Source: Paraflavitalea devenefica
GTDB lineage: Bacteria; Bacteroidota; Bacteroidia; Chitinophagales; Chitinophagaceae
DNA length: 64,000 nucleotides
Direction: 5' to 3'
Assembly: GCF_011759375.1 (NCBI RefSeq)
Contig: NZ_JAARML010000005.1
Location: forward strand, 558,001 to 622,000
The translations under genes were made by a program, and so were the position numbers. This document shows positions 25,506 through 33,860 of this stretch, in pieces. Each line of letters begins with the position of its first letter. Positions within the stretch are counted from its first letter, which is position 1. The notes beneath the pieces are model-generated. The model was given only the letters and a program-made list of their open reading frames with translations, ran no database searches and was not told where the DNA came from.

Positions 25506-25787
25506 GGCCTCCATCCATGCTTAATCAGCACAAAATCAATAATTGGCGCAGTTAGACCATTGACAACCCCAAAGGTTTAATGTGAAAAAATAAATATTAA
25601 ATATTTTAAGAGATAGCAGGACTCCCTACTAACTCCCTCATTCCTGCATTATACTTGCTATCAGCTATTTAGGAAACAGACTTCTATATAAAGTATAATT
25701 ATCCAATCCTGCAATAAGGGCAACTGGGTAAAAGGGGGATTGCATATTATAAAAAATCACTCTACTTTGTTCCAAAATCTGTAACCC

Positions 25788-26189
25788 ATGAAAGCGACTA
25801 TTACCTTTGCCCTTTTTATTCTGGGCACCCTGGTTGCCAGTGCAACCCCTTTAGAGCTTCCAAAGTATAAGTATGCTTCTGCTCCTGTTCTATCCGCTCC
25901 GGCTTCGGCAGGTATCTTCAGCACCTTCCAGGCACACCGTAAACAAAACGGCGTAGCATTGGCATGGACTGTGAATACCGCAGTAGAAGAATTTGTTATT
26001 GAGCGGTCGTACGATGGATCGTATTTTGAAACCCTTGATCATGTGCCGCCGGCTACAGGCGCCCGTAACCGGTATGAAGACCATACCGTATTACCCGGGT
26101 ACATTTATTACCGCGCCAAAGCGGTATTGGCCGACGGTACGATTGACTATTCCGTAACGGTAATGGTCAGGATCGTAAGACATGGTTGA
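25788..26189 (+). CDS. Secreted protein with one fibronectin-like module, 133 aa
   Basis: A signal peptide (about 1-20, VASATP) is followed by a single beta-rich module: VALAWTVNTAVEEFVIERSY, DGSYFETL, then GYIYYRAKAVLADG. The same wording (FEVERSYDGRNFTKL ... VVYYRLKMVDKAG) precedes the T9SS tail of the next gene's product, so this is a free-standing copy of the module without a sorting tail. Probably periplasmic or secreted by another route; function unknown. It lies 76 bases before the gene at 26266, with a strong hairpin between. Confidence 0.72.
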   Translation: MKATITFALFILGTLVASATPLELPKYKYASAPVLSAPASAGIFSTFQAHRKQNGVALAWTVNTAVEEFVIERSYDGSYFETLDHVPPATGARNRYEDHTVLPGYIYYRAKAVLADGTIDYSVTVMVRIVRHG

Positions 26190-26210
26190 TCGTATTTTTT
26201 GATCGTGATC

Positions 26211-26244
26211 CCGGAGCATAGCTGGTAATGCGGCTATGCTTCGG
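26211..26244. promoter_or_regulatory. 12-bp hairpin between the two secreted-protein genes
   Basis: CCGGAGCATAGC (26211-26222) pairs with GCTATGCTTCGG (26233-26244) with one mismatch around a 10-base loop. An earlier in-frame ATG (26236) lies inside the right arm, a further reason to start the next gene at 26266. No T-run follows, so it may attenuate readthrough or stabilise an mRNA end. Confidence 0.5.
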
Positions 26245-26265
26245 GCTATCACCAAAATCCATCGT

Positions 26266-28206
26266 ATGAAAAAAGCTATACTATTCGTATTGCTGTGTGG
26301 CAGTGCTGTATTGATACAGGCCCAGATCACCTCCCCTGTTAAACGAGCCAATTTTGGCGTAGATGCCGACCTGCGGGCCAACTTCTTCGACGGGTTTGTA
26401 GAAGTGGGTAATGATGACTGGTTCAACAATGGTACGGCCGGAAGCGGCACGTTTATCATAGATACTACCGGCGCCTCCTGGATACTGCAGCAATATACCA
26501 GCACTCCTTCCATGCGGATGATCCCCTTTTTCAGGGGCATGCGGTACCCGCAATTTACGGTTGTCAACAACTCCATGCTGATTGACGGCATCTTTATACG
26601 TGACCACCATGGTGATGACTCCACCGTATTTGCGGCCGGCTCCAACAAGAATGGCATGAGCCCGGCAAGCTGGACCTGCCCGGTATCACAGGGTGTTCCT
26701 GACAAAAATGATATCCTCGACATGATGATGCATGTGCGGAGGGCAGGCCCCACTATCACCGATTCACTCTGGATGTTTGGCGGCGTATCGCTGGCCAGTA
26801 CCACCGGCAACCGGTATTTCGATTTTGAGATGTACCAGACGGATATTTACTTCGACCGATCTACGCTTAGCTTTAAAGGATATGGGCCCGATGCGGGCCA
26901 TACCAGTTGGCAGTTCGATGCCGCCGGGAATGTGACGCAAACAGGCGATATCATTTTTACTGCCGAATACAGCAGTTCTTCCCTCTCCTTTATAGAAGCG
27001 AGGATATGGATACACAACAGCGCCCAGTCTATTACCCCCACTGCATTCACGTGGGGTGGCGCGTTTGAGGGTGCTACCTACGGCTATGCCAATATTGTTC
27101 CCAAGGTGAGCGGCACTTTTTATGCCGGTCTGCAAAGCACCAACAATACCTGGGCCGGTCCCTTTAAAGTGGTGCTGCAGGATAACAGTGTAGAAGACAA
27201 TTACACCGCCCGGCAGTTCATGGAGTTTTCCGTGAACCTCAGCAAACTGGGTCTGGACCCGCTGGTGAATATGGGCGATCCCTGTAAAATGCCCTTCCGT
27301 AAAATACTGGTGAAATCAAGGTCTTCAACGTCCTTCAATGCAGAATTAAAAGACTTTGTAGGCCCATTTGATTTCTTCCGCGCGCCTATGGCATCTGCCT
27401 CGGCCGATGTACCCATGTATTGCGGCACCAATGGCGTTAGCAACATTACAGTCAACAATGCGCTCCTCACCTCCCTGTATACCTGGACAACGCCTGATGG
27501 CAATATCGTAGGAGACAGCACAGGTCCCTCCATCACCGTTGATCAGCCAGGCACTTATATCGTGAGCCAGGAGTTAATGGATAGCTGTGGCAGTTCCTAT
27601 GCAAAAGACACCGTCGTCATCACCCTTGATCCTTCCTGCTCCCTATTAAGCAGTGAATTGCTGGCTTTTTCGGCGCAGTTGAGAGACAACATTGCAAAGC
27701 TTAACTGGACCATTAATAACAACCCTTCTGCTTTTTATTTTGAAGTGGAACGGAGTTATGATGGCCGGAATTTCACCAAACTCAGGAGGATATACCAGAC
27801 CGGTGAAACCAGTCTTACGGCATCGTACAGTTATCCCGACGATCTGCAGGCTGTCAGTAAAGGGGTGGTATATTACCGGCTGAAAATGGTAGACAAGGCC
27901 GGCCGTGCTTCCTACAGTAAAATAATACCTGTTGCGCTCCAGGAAGGCAGGAGAACGGTATTGCTCTCCACCAACCCGGTACGCAGCGGAACACGGCTAC
28001 TGCTCACCGGCTACCAGGATGAAAAGGCTGTTGTGTACCTAACAGACGTGACAGGCAGGCTGTTAAAAACAGTCACCACCAGGCTGTTAAAAGGCGCTGC
28101 CGTGGTTGACCTGCAGGGACTCAACAACTGGAAAAACGGGACCTATATTATACAAGTGATCCTGGGCAATGAAACGTTTACAGAAAAAATGATCATCGCC
28201 CGGTAA
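26266..28206 (+). CDS. Secreted protein with T9SS type A sorting domain, 646 aa
   Basis: A signal peptide (1-20, MKKAILFVLLCGSAVLIQAQ) starts the protein; an upstream in-frame ATG lies in a hairpin and would spoil it. The bulk (30-420) is beta-rich and unrecognised. An Ig-like segment (about 400-470, TPDGNIVGDSTGPSITVDQP) and a fibronectin-like module (about 490-550) follow. The last 80 residues are a type IX sorting domain (STNPVRSG, VYLTDVTGRLL, NWKNGTYIIQV, EKMIIAR), so the protein is exported by T9SS and attached to or released from the surface. It may be an adhesin or matrix protein. Confidence 0.85.
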   Translation: MKKAILFVLLCGSAVLIQAQITSPVKRANFGVDADLRANFFDGFVEVGNDDWFNNGTAGSGTFIIDTTGASWILQQYTSTPSMRMIPFFRGMRYPQFTVVNNSMLIDGIFIRDHHGDDSTVFAAGSNKNGMSPASWTCPVSQGVPDKNDILDMMMHVRRAGPTITDSLWMFGGVSLASTTGNRYFDFEMYQTDIYFDRSTLSFKGYGPDAGHTSWQFDAAGNVTQTGDIIFTAEYSSSSLSFIEARIWIHNSAQSITPTAFTWGGAFEGATYGYANIVPKVSGTFYAGLQSTNNTWAGPFKVVLQDNSVEDNYTARQFMEFSVNLSKLGLDPLVNMGDPCKMPFRKILVKSRSSTSFNAELKDFVGPFDFFRAPMASASADVPMYCGTNGVSNITVNNALLTSLYTWTTPDGNIVGDSTGPSITVDQPGTYIVSQELMDSCGSSYAKDTVVITLDPSCSLLSSELLAFSAQLRDNIAKLNWTINNNPSAFYFEVERSYDGRNFTKLRRIYQTGETSLTASYSYPDDLQAVSKGVVYYRLKMVDKAGRASYSKIIPVALQEGRRTVLLSTNPVRSGTRLLLTGYQDEKAVVYLTDVTGRLLKTVTTRLLKGAAVVDLQGLNNWKNGTYIIQVILGNETFTEKMIIAR

Positions 28207-28218
28207 GAAGGACAGTTA

Positions 28219-28260
28219 CGGGTTTGGAGTTTTGATCCGGAACACGAAACTCCAAACCCG
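28219..28260. terminator. 14-bp perfect hairpin after the T9SS gene (GTTTCGGG family, copy C)
   Basis: CGGGTTTGGAGTTT (28219-28232) pairs with AAACTCCAAACCCG (28247-28260) around a 14-base loop, 12 bases after the stop at 28206. There is no T-run, so termination is not certain. Its sequence belongs to the family of GGGTTT/GAAACCCG repeats seen elsewhere in the window. Confidence 0.55.
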
Positions 28261-28269
28261 AAACCTCCT

Positions 28270-28281
28270 TATCTTGCACCC
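28270..28281 (+). promoter_or_regulatory. -7 element directly before recF; decides its TTG start
   Basis: TATCTTGCACCC abuts the TTG at 28282, with the same spacing as before miaE and dciA, where the start codon is ATG. This supports TTG as the true start of recF and a leaderless transcript. Confidence 0.65.
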
Positions 28282-29364
28282 TTGCTAAAGCTGGATTCCA
28301 TATCATTGGTGCAATTCAAGAACTACGCCCAGGCTTCGTTTACTTTCAACGACCGCGTTACCGGCATTGCCGGCAAGAATGGCGTTGGCAAGACCAACCT
28401 GCTGGATGCCATTTACTATTGTTGTTTCACCAAAAGTTATTTTGCGCGTTCCGATGGTCAGAATGTTTTGCGCGGGACCGGTGGTTTCCGCATAGAGGCG
28501 CATTTTACGTTATCGGGAGAACCGTTTAAAGTGGTGTGCATTCTCCGGGAAACCGGCAAAAAAGAATTCCTGCTGAATGATGAACCCTATGAGAAATTTG
28601 CGCACCACATTGGCAAACTGCCCTGCGTGATCATTGCGCCGGATGATACGCAGCTCATTACCGATGGCAGTGAAGAGCGCCGGCGTTTCCTCGATGCCCT
28701 GCTGTCGCAACTGGATGCTGTTTATCTTCAGCACCTGATTGATTACAACAGGGTGCTGCAACAACGCAATGGTTTCCTGAAATCACTGGCCGAAAAAAGA
28801 GGGCCCGATACCAGTCTGCTGGAAGTGTATGATGAACAACTGGCCCGGTATGGCAGTTATGTATATGAAAAAAGAAAGCATTTTCTCCGGGAATTTATCC
28901 CCCTGGTACAAAAATTCTACCGGCAGATAGCCGGCGTTGATGAGCAACTGGACATTGTGTATGAAAGCCAGTTGCTGCAGTATAATTTCCCCGACCTGTT
29001 TTTCCGTTTCCGGGAAAAAGACCTGTTCCTGCAAAGAACGAATGGCGGTATCCACAAAGATGACCTCGATATACAACTGCAACAGCAATCCTTCAAGGGA
29101 ATTGCCTCCCAGGGGCAACGGAAAAGCCTCTTGTTTGCCCTCAAACTGGCTGAGTTTGAAGCGTTAAAATCGGCCAAAGGGTTTGCCCCCCTCCTGCTGC
29201 TGGACGACGTTTTTGAGAAGCTGGATGAAGAACGCATGCACAACCTCCTGAGCCAGGTATGCGTGGAAAATGAGGGGCAACTATTTATTACCGATACCCA
29301 CGAAGAGCGCATTCGCCGGCATTTCGGCCAACTCATCGGTACATACCAGGTTATTTGTCTATAA
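28282..29364 (+). CDS. recF: DNA replication/repair protein RecF
   Basis: A 360-residue SMC-like ATPase that loads RecA at gapped DNA together with RecO and RecR. Walker A GKNGVGKT is at 31-38, the ABC signature-like SQGQRKS at 276-282 and Walker B LLLLDDVFEKLD near 304-315, followed by the switch region FITDTHEER. The first two sentences of the family's N-terminus (SISLVQFKNYAQASFTF) are intact. The start is TTG; no in-frame ATG precedes the P-loop. It is followed by a small unknown gene and dciA, all on the plus strand. Confidence 0.95.
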   Translation: MLKLDSISLVQFKNYAQASFTFNDRVTGIAGKNGVGKTNLLDAIYYCCFTKSYFARSDGQNVLRGTGGFRIEAHFTLSGEPFKVVCILRETGKKEFLLNDEPYEKFAHHIGKLPCVIIAPDDTQLITDGSEERRRFLDALLSQLDAVYLQHLIDYNRVLQQRNGFLKSLAEKRGPDTSLLEVYDEQLARYGSYVYEKRKHFLREFIPLVQKFYRQIAGVDEQLDIVYESQLLQYNFPDLFFRFREKDLFLQRTNGGIHKDDLDIQLQQQSFKGIASQGQRKSLLFALKLAEFEALKSAKGFAPLLLLDDVFEKLDEERMHNLLSQVCVENEGQLFITDTHEERIRRHFGQLIGTYQVICL

Positions 29365-29456
29365 TCAATTGCATAAGCCGCAAGGAAAAGGTAGATTTAC
29401 CCATCTAATCGTGATGACAAAAACGTATATTACATACCAGGAGAAGACGATTGCTT

Positions 29457-29801
29457 ATGACTAATTCCCTTGAATCTATTATCGCGTTTCTCGAAGAGAC
29501 GAATGACCCCCGTGTAGCTTATTTTTCCTACACCACCGACGAGGATGGTGAGCGCGGCGCCATCAGCGCCAACAAAGAAGGCCTGCGTCTTTATGCACTC
29601 GAACTGCTCAAAAAATCGCTTGAAATAGAAAGACTGCCCGAACAAAGCAGCCTGGTACTTTGCCCGCATGAATGGATGGTGAGTGAAACAGGTTATAGCC
29701 TCATCAGTTGTGTTCGCCCGCAATATCATTCCCGTGAAACCATCCTGCGCATACTGGAGCCCGCCCGGCACTGGATGAGCCACTCACGGTTTGATGTGTA
29801 A
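29457..29801 (+). CDS. Unknown small protein between recF and dciA, 114 aa
   Basis: A compact soluble protein without signal peptide or membrane segment, rich in charged residues at the N-terminus (ETNDPRVAYFSYTTDEDGER) with a CPHEWMVSETGYSLISCV segment in the second half. I do not recognise the family. The ATG at 29457 is preferred; an in-frame TTG lies two codons upstream. Its position between recF and the helicase-loader-like gene could be coincidence or point to a replication-related role. Confidence 0.7.
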   Translation: MTNSLESIIAFLEETNDPRVAYFSYTTDEDGERGAISANKEGLRLYALELLKKSLEIERLPEQSSLVLCPHEWMVSETGYSLISCVRPQYHSRETILRILEPARHWMSHSRFDV

Positions 29802-29844
29802 AACGGTTTATGCCGCTTCAGTCCTCCGATTCCTGATTTCTTAC

Positions 29845-29856
29845 TAACTTGCACCC
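29845..29856 (+). promoter_or_regulatory. -7 element directly before dciA
   Basis: TAACTTGCACCC abuts ATG 29857. It differs from the recF element at one base of twelve and has identical placement. Confidence 0.62.
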
Positions 29857-30138
29857 ATGGGACAATACTCGATGAGTGACGCGCTGAAGCATTTTATGCA
29901 AAATCCCCGTTACAAGGGTCCTATGCAGGCTTTGCAGATTGAAGAGGTGTGGGAAAAGATCATGGGAAAGACCATTTCCAAATACACCGATAAAATACAG
30001 ATCTACGGCACTACCTTATATATTACTACCACAGTAGCCCCCCTCAAACAGGAATTGCTTTACCAGAAAGAACAGATCGTTCAGCGGGTGAATGAAATAT
30101 TAGGAGAGAATACGATCAAAGAAGTGGTGATCAAATAA
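29857..30138 (+). CDS. DUF721/DciA-like protein (putative replicative helicase loader)
   Basis: A 93-residue protein: SMSDALKHFMQNPRYKGPMQ, then LQIEEVWEKIMGKTISKYTD and two strands (IQIYGTTLYITTTVAPLKQEL) with a final LYQKEQIVQRVNEILGENTI. This is the DUF721 pattern, with the W of the helix-turn region and the PLxQEL motif. DciA members help load DnaB in bacteria lacking DnaC. The closeness to recF is a recurring arrangement in Bacteroidota. The stop abuts the stop of the convergent permease gene. Confidence 0.85.
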   Translation: MGQYSMSDALKHFMQNPRYKGPMQALQIEEVWEKIMGKTISKYTDKIQIYGTTLYITTTVAPLKQELLYQKEQIVQRVNEILGENTIKEVVIK

Positions 30139-31185
30139 TCATTGCAGTCTTACTCTTGGATCTACTACTCCATAGAGTATATCCGCCAGCATATTCACAG
30201 CGATAAAGAAAAAGGAGGTGATCAATACTGAGCCCATCACTACGGGGAAGTCCAGCTTTTCCAGCGCATCTACCGTTACCTTGCCAATCCCTTTCCATCC
30301 AAAGATATATTCCACAAAGAAAGCGCCTGCCAGCAGCTCTGCAAACCAGCCGGTAATGGCCGTGATCACCGGGTTGAGGGCATTGCGCAGGGCATGCTTC
30401 CAGATCACTGTGCTGCGGCTAAGCCCCTTGGCATAGGCCGTACGTATGTAGTCCTGGTTCAGCACATCGAGCATGGAACCACGGGTAAGCTGGGTAATGA
30501 TGGCCAGCGGACGTATGCCCAGGGTAAAAGCAGGCAGTACCAGGTTTTTTAATTGCAGTTGCCGGCCCGCAAACGGATCGGTATCAAACAGGCTGCCGGT
30601 CATGTTCAGCCCGGTATAACTGCTCAGCACAAAGCCAAAAAGGTAAGCGATCACAATACCCATAAAGAAAGAGGGCGCTGAAATGCCCAGCACACTCGTA
30701 AAGATGGCCGAGGTATCCATCCAGGTATCTTTCTTCACGGCCGCGATGACCCCCAGCGGTATGCCCAGTACAATAGCGATCAGGATAGCTGCCAGCGCCA
30801 GGATCATCGTGCCCGGCAGGGCTTCCATCAATACTTCCCACACATCCTTCTTTGTTTGATAGGAACGCCGCAGGTAAGGCACTTTCAATCCCAACTTTGT
30901 ATCTTCTCCTACAAACCAGCCATTGAGTTGCTTTTTGTCAATTTCTTCCTGCGTATGCATGGCAATGGGCGAAACATCATTGAGGTACAACCCAAACTGC
31001 TTCCATACCGGTTGATCGAGGTATAGCTCCTTACGGATGTTCTCCCGGGTGGCTGCATCGGCGCTCTGCCCCAGCATGAGCCTCGACGGATCGCCAAAGC
31101 CCTGGAACAGGAAGAATACCAATACCACCACGCCCAGCATGACGAGGATACCGTATAGCACACGTTTGGTGAAGTACTTGATCAA
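30139..31185 (-). CDS. ABC transporter permease, DppB/OppB type (no partner genes nearby)
   Basis: A 348-residue inner-membrane permease with about six membrane segments. The N-terminal YFTKRVLYGILVMLGVVVLVF segment, GDPSRLMLGQSAD and the EAA-loop region DYIRTAYAKGLSRSTVIWKHALRNAL are typical of the first permease of dipeptide/oligopeptide/nickel importers. There is an insert of about 45 residues after residue 65 in the periplasmic loop. No second permease, ATPase or binding protein is adjacent; those must be elsewhere if the transporter works. Its ATG follows the upstream gene by four bases, so they form an operon. Confidence 0.87.
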   Translation of the reverse strand: MIKYFTKRVLYGILVMLGVVVLVFFLFQGFGDPSRLMLGQSADAATRENIRKELYLDQPVWKQFGLYLNDVSPIAMHTQEEIDKKQLNGWFVGEDTKLGLKVPYLRRSYQTKKDVWEVLMEALPGTMILALAAILIAIVLGIPLGVIAAVKKDTWMDTSAIFTSVLGISAPSFFMGIVIAYLFGFVLSSYTGLNMTGSLFDTDPFAGRQLQLKNLVLPAFTLGIRPLAIITQLTRGSMLDVLNQDYIRTAYAKGLSRSTVIWKHALRNALNPVITAITGWFAELLAGAFFVEYIFGWKGIGKVTVDALEKLDFPVVMGSVLITSFFFIAVNMLADILYGVVDPRVRLQ

Positions 31186-31189
31186 CCGG

Positions 31190-32374
31190 TCATGGTTTTT
31201 GTTGTGTTGAATCTGCTACCGGTTGTACCTGCTCAGCAGGAGCCGGATTGGCTGATAAGGTCAGCACCACCGGCAATGCCTTATCCAGGTCGGCATAACT
31301 CCATTTCCGCAGGATGGTTCCTTTTTTCATCAGGTATAAGGTGGGATTGGTGCGCGCCACTGTTTTGATCACCACCGGATCAAGCCGTAACGGGAACAGT
31401 TTATTGAATACTGCCGGCGCCTCAGGGCTGTATACATCGGCTATCGGAATACTGGTAACCAGGAAACTGCTGATATGCTTCTGTGTGGCTGTTTGCACGA
31501 TCGTTTCCATTACTTCGGGCCAGGTGCCTTTATGATAGCCGTCTTTCAGGAAGAGGTAAAGCTGGTATTTGTCTTCCTGCAGCAGGGCCTGCGTGGTATC
31601 GTTCTGGTAAAAAGTTTGCAGGAAGAAATCTTTGATCTTCGGCTCGGCATTGCCTTTACGCACCACTTTATCATACCGCTTTACAAACTTATAGACTGCA
31701 TCATCAAAGTCTTCCGGGAACTGATCGGCCGTAAACTCTACTTCCTTACCATCTTTCACATATACAAAGCTGATGACCGTACTATCGGGAATAGAGCCCG
31801 GCGGCGCCTTCATTTTCTCCGGGATGTTATTGCCCACTTTATACGGCAGACAATCCATGACCGGCAGGTGCAGTAATACAAACCACATGAAGGCGAAAGA
31901 GAAAACTGCACTGAAGAAGAGTATAACGACACTACCGCGGGTGGGCAGTACCGGTTTTATTTTATTGCGGAAGATGAATATAAAGCCGATCAATACCAGC
32001 AGTATGAGGTCTTTCATAAACGACTGGTTGGCGGTGAGGGGTATGCAATCGCCAAAGCAACCGCATTCGCGTACTTTACCGGAGAAGACTGCATAACCGG
32101 TGAGGAAGGTGAAAAACAGGATCAGCAGTAATAAGAGCCAACTGAACAGGCGCATCTGCCAACCAACGAGTACCGCTACGCCGGCAATGATCTCAAAAGC
32201 GATCATGGCTACCGAAAAGGCCAGCGTATAATTATCCAGGAAGCCCCAGCCCCATACCTCAAAAAACTCCTGCATTTTATAACTGAGACCGAGGGGGTCA
32301 TTGGCTTTCACCAGGCCGGAGAAGATAAATAAAACGCCCACGATGATGCGGGATATGGTAAGAATATATTTCAT
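31190..32374 (-). CDS. DoxX-like membrane protein with C-terminal periplasmic domain (BT_3928-like)
   Basis: A 394-residue protein. The N-terminal half has four to five membrane segments of DoxX/MauE type (ILTISRIIVGVLFIFSGLVKANDPLG) and a CGCFGDC cysteine motif near residue 100; a further segment near 145-170 is followed by about 210 residues of soluble, thioredoxin-like character outside the membrane. I recall this layout as the BT_3928 family of Bacteroidota. The Cys motif suggests electron or thiol transfer across the membrane. ATG 32374 is chosen because upstream codons show no protein character. It forms an operon with the permease. Confidence 0.78.
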   Translation of the reverse strand: MKYILTISRIIVGVLFIFSGLVKANDPLGLSYKMQEFFEVWGWGFLDNYTLAFSVAMIAFEIIAGVAVLVGWQMRLFSWLLLLLILFFTFLTGYAVFSGKVRECGCFGDCIPLTANQSFMKDLILLVLIGFIFIFRNKIKPVLPTRGSVVILFFSAVFSFAFMWFVLLHLPVMDCLPYKVGNNIPEKMKAPPGSIPDSTVISFVYVKDGKEVEFTADQFPEDFDDAVYKFVKRYDKVVRKGNAEPKIKDFFLQTFYQNDTTQALLQEDKYQLYLFLKDGYHKGTWPEVMETIVQTATQKHISSFLVTSIPIADVYSPEAPAVFNKLFPLRLDPVVIKTVARTNPTLYLMKKGTILRKWSYADLDKALPVVLTLSANPAPAEQVQPVADSTQQKP

Positions 32375-32611
32375 TTGACTGGATGCTTGATAAAGGATGC
32401 AAGATAAGGGTTGTGGGTTAAAGAGGCAACGAGGCATTGAGGTATTGAGGCAACGAGACCTAACCCGTCTGTTCACCAGGCAATTCCTGGCATATAGGCC
32501 GGGATTCTCAATGACGGGCCGGTTATTCACAATGGCCTGGAAAAGTACCGGCCGGCGAAGGAGATTTGCTACCGGTTCAAAACAATATTTCAAACCTAAG
32601 CATCCCATGTT

Positions 32612-33859
32612 ATGTTACATTACAGAATTATCATTATTATAACCGCTTTACTATGGGAGCCATTATTATCCATGGCTCAACAAGACGAGGCCGGCAGTTT
32701 TAGCATCTTTGCTGCGCAGCAGGAAAAGGTATTTGTCAGCTTATATGAAAAACGAGATGTAAAAAGCTATACCAGCTTGCTGGATACCTGGCTGCACCGG
32801 TATAACGAGTTGCCTGATACTGCCAGGAAGCAGTATACCCGGTACCTGGCCAATGCTCATTATAATCTTTCCTGTACTTATGCCTTGCTGCACCGCACGG
32901 AACCGGCTCTTGATCACCTGGCGCAATCCATCAGGGCCGGCTATGGCAATTATTCACATATTATGCAGGACGCCGACCTGGCAAGCATTCGCGGGATACC
33001 CCGGTTTAAAACGCTGGTGCAGCCATTGCGGGCAACGAGTGACTATCTCTATATCTTGCAGCGGGGAAAAGGCTATAACGGGCAGGACAACCGGCCTTTG
33101 CCGGCCTTTACGTATCAGGCCGCCAATGACTCCAACCTGGTGGCCTTGCGCAAGGGATTTAAGCTTGATTCCATTGCCGGGCAAGGCAATGATGCATCCA
33201 AAGTGCTGAATGTGCTGCACTGGGTGCATGAGCTGATCCCGCATGATGGCAACCATGAGAACCCTGCGGTGAAAAATGCCCTGAATATGATCTCCGTTTG
33301 CCGGAAAGAAGGCCGGGGCTTAAATTGCAGGGGGCTGGCCACTGTGCTGAATGAGTGTTACCTCGCCATGGGTTTTGCATCGCGGCTGGTAACCTGCCTG
33401 CCCAAGGACAGCCTGGGCACAGACTCCGACTGCCATGTGATCAATATGGTGTATGTGCCCTCGCTTAAAAAGTGGATATGGGCCGATCCTACACAGGATG
33501 CGTATGTGATGAATGAAAAAGGTGAGTTGCTGGGCATACAGGAAGTAAGGGAAAGGCTTATTCGTAATCAGCCGCTGATCCTGAACCCTACGGCCAACTG
33601 GAACCACCAGTCATCAACCACCAAAGAATATTACCTGTACAACTATATGGCTAAAAACCTGTATATACTGCAATGCCCGGTGAACAGTGCTTACAATATG
33701 GAAACACCGGAAGCCGGCAAAACCATTCAATACATACAATTGAACCCGCTGGACTACTTTAAACAAAAGCCGGATGTAACCACCAGCACCCGGAAGAGCG
33801 GTACTACTTATCAATATTATAACACCAACAACCCCGCCGCCTTCTGGCAGCTCCCCTAA
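32612..33859 (+). CDS. Secreted TPR/transglutaminase-like protein
   Basis: 415 residues with a signal peptide (about 1-22, LLSMAQ). Residues 70-135 form a TPR-like helical unit (AHYNLSCTYALLHRTEPALD, then a DADLASIRGIPRFK motif often found at the end of TPR arrays). A transglutaminase-like core follows with the triad C239 (LNCRGLA), H275 (DSDCHVINMVY) and D292 (WADPT). It could cleave or cross-link peptides in the periplasm. The stop is one base before the histidine-kinase start, so the three genes here form one operon and the enzyme may act with the sensor. Confidence 0.8.
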   Translation: MLHYRIIIIITALLWEPLLSMAQQDEAGSFSIFAAQQEKVFVSLYEKRDVKSYTSLLDTWLHRYNELPDTARKQYTRYLANAHYNLSCTYALLHRTEPALDHLAQSIRAGYGNYSHIMQDADLASIRGIPRFKTLVQPLRATSDYLYILQRGKGYNGQDNRPLPAFTYQAANDSNLVALRKGFKLDSIAGQGNDASKVLNVLHWVHELIPHDGNHENPAVKNALNMISVCRKEGRGLNCRGLATVLNECYLAMGFASRLVTCLPKDSLGTDSDCHVINMVYVPSLKKWIWADPTQDAYVMNEKGELLGIQEVRERLIRNQPLILNPTANWNHQSSTTKEYYLYNYMAKNLYILQCPVNSAYNMETPEAGKTIQYIQLNPLDYFKQKPDVTTSTRKSGTTYQYYNTNNPAAFWQLP

Positions 33860-33860
33860 T

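Noticed and set aside
31190..32608. Longer N-terminus (78 more residues) for the DoxX-like protein
   Set aside because: The additional residues contain many Cys/Arg/Pro without structure and come from repeat-bearing spacer DNA; the membrane protein starts naturally at 32374.
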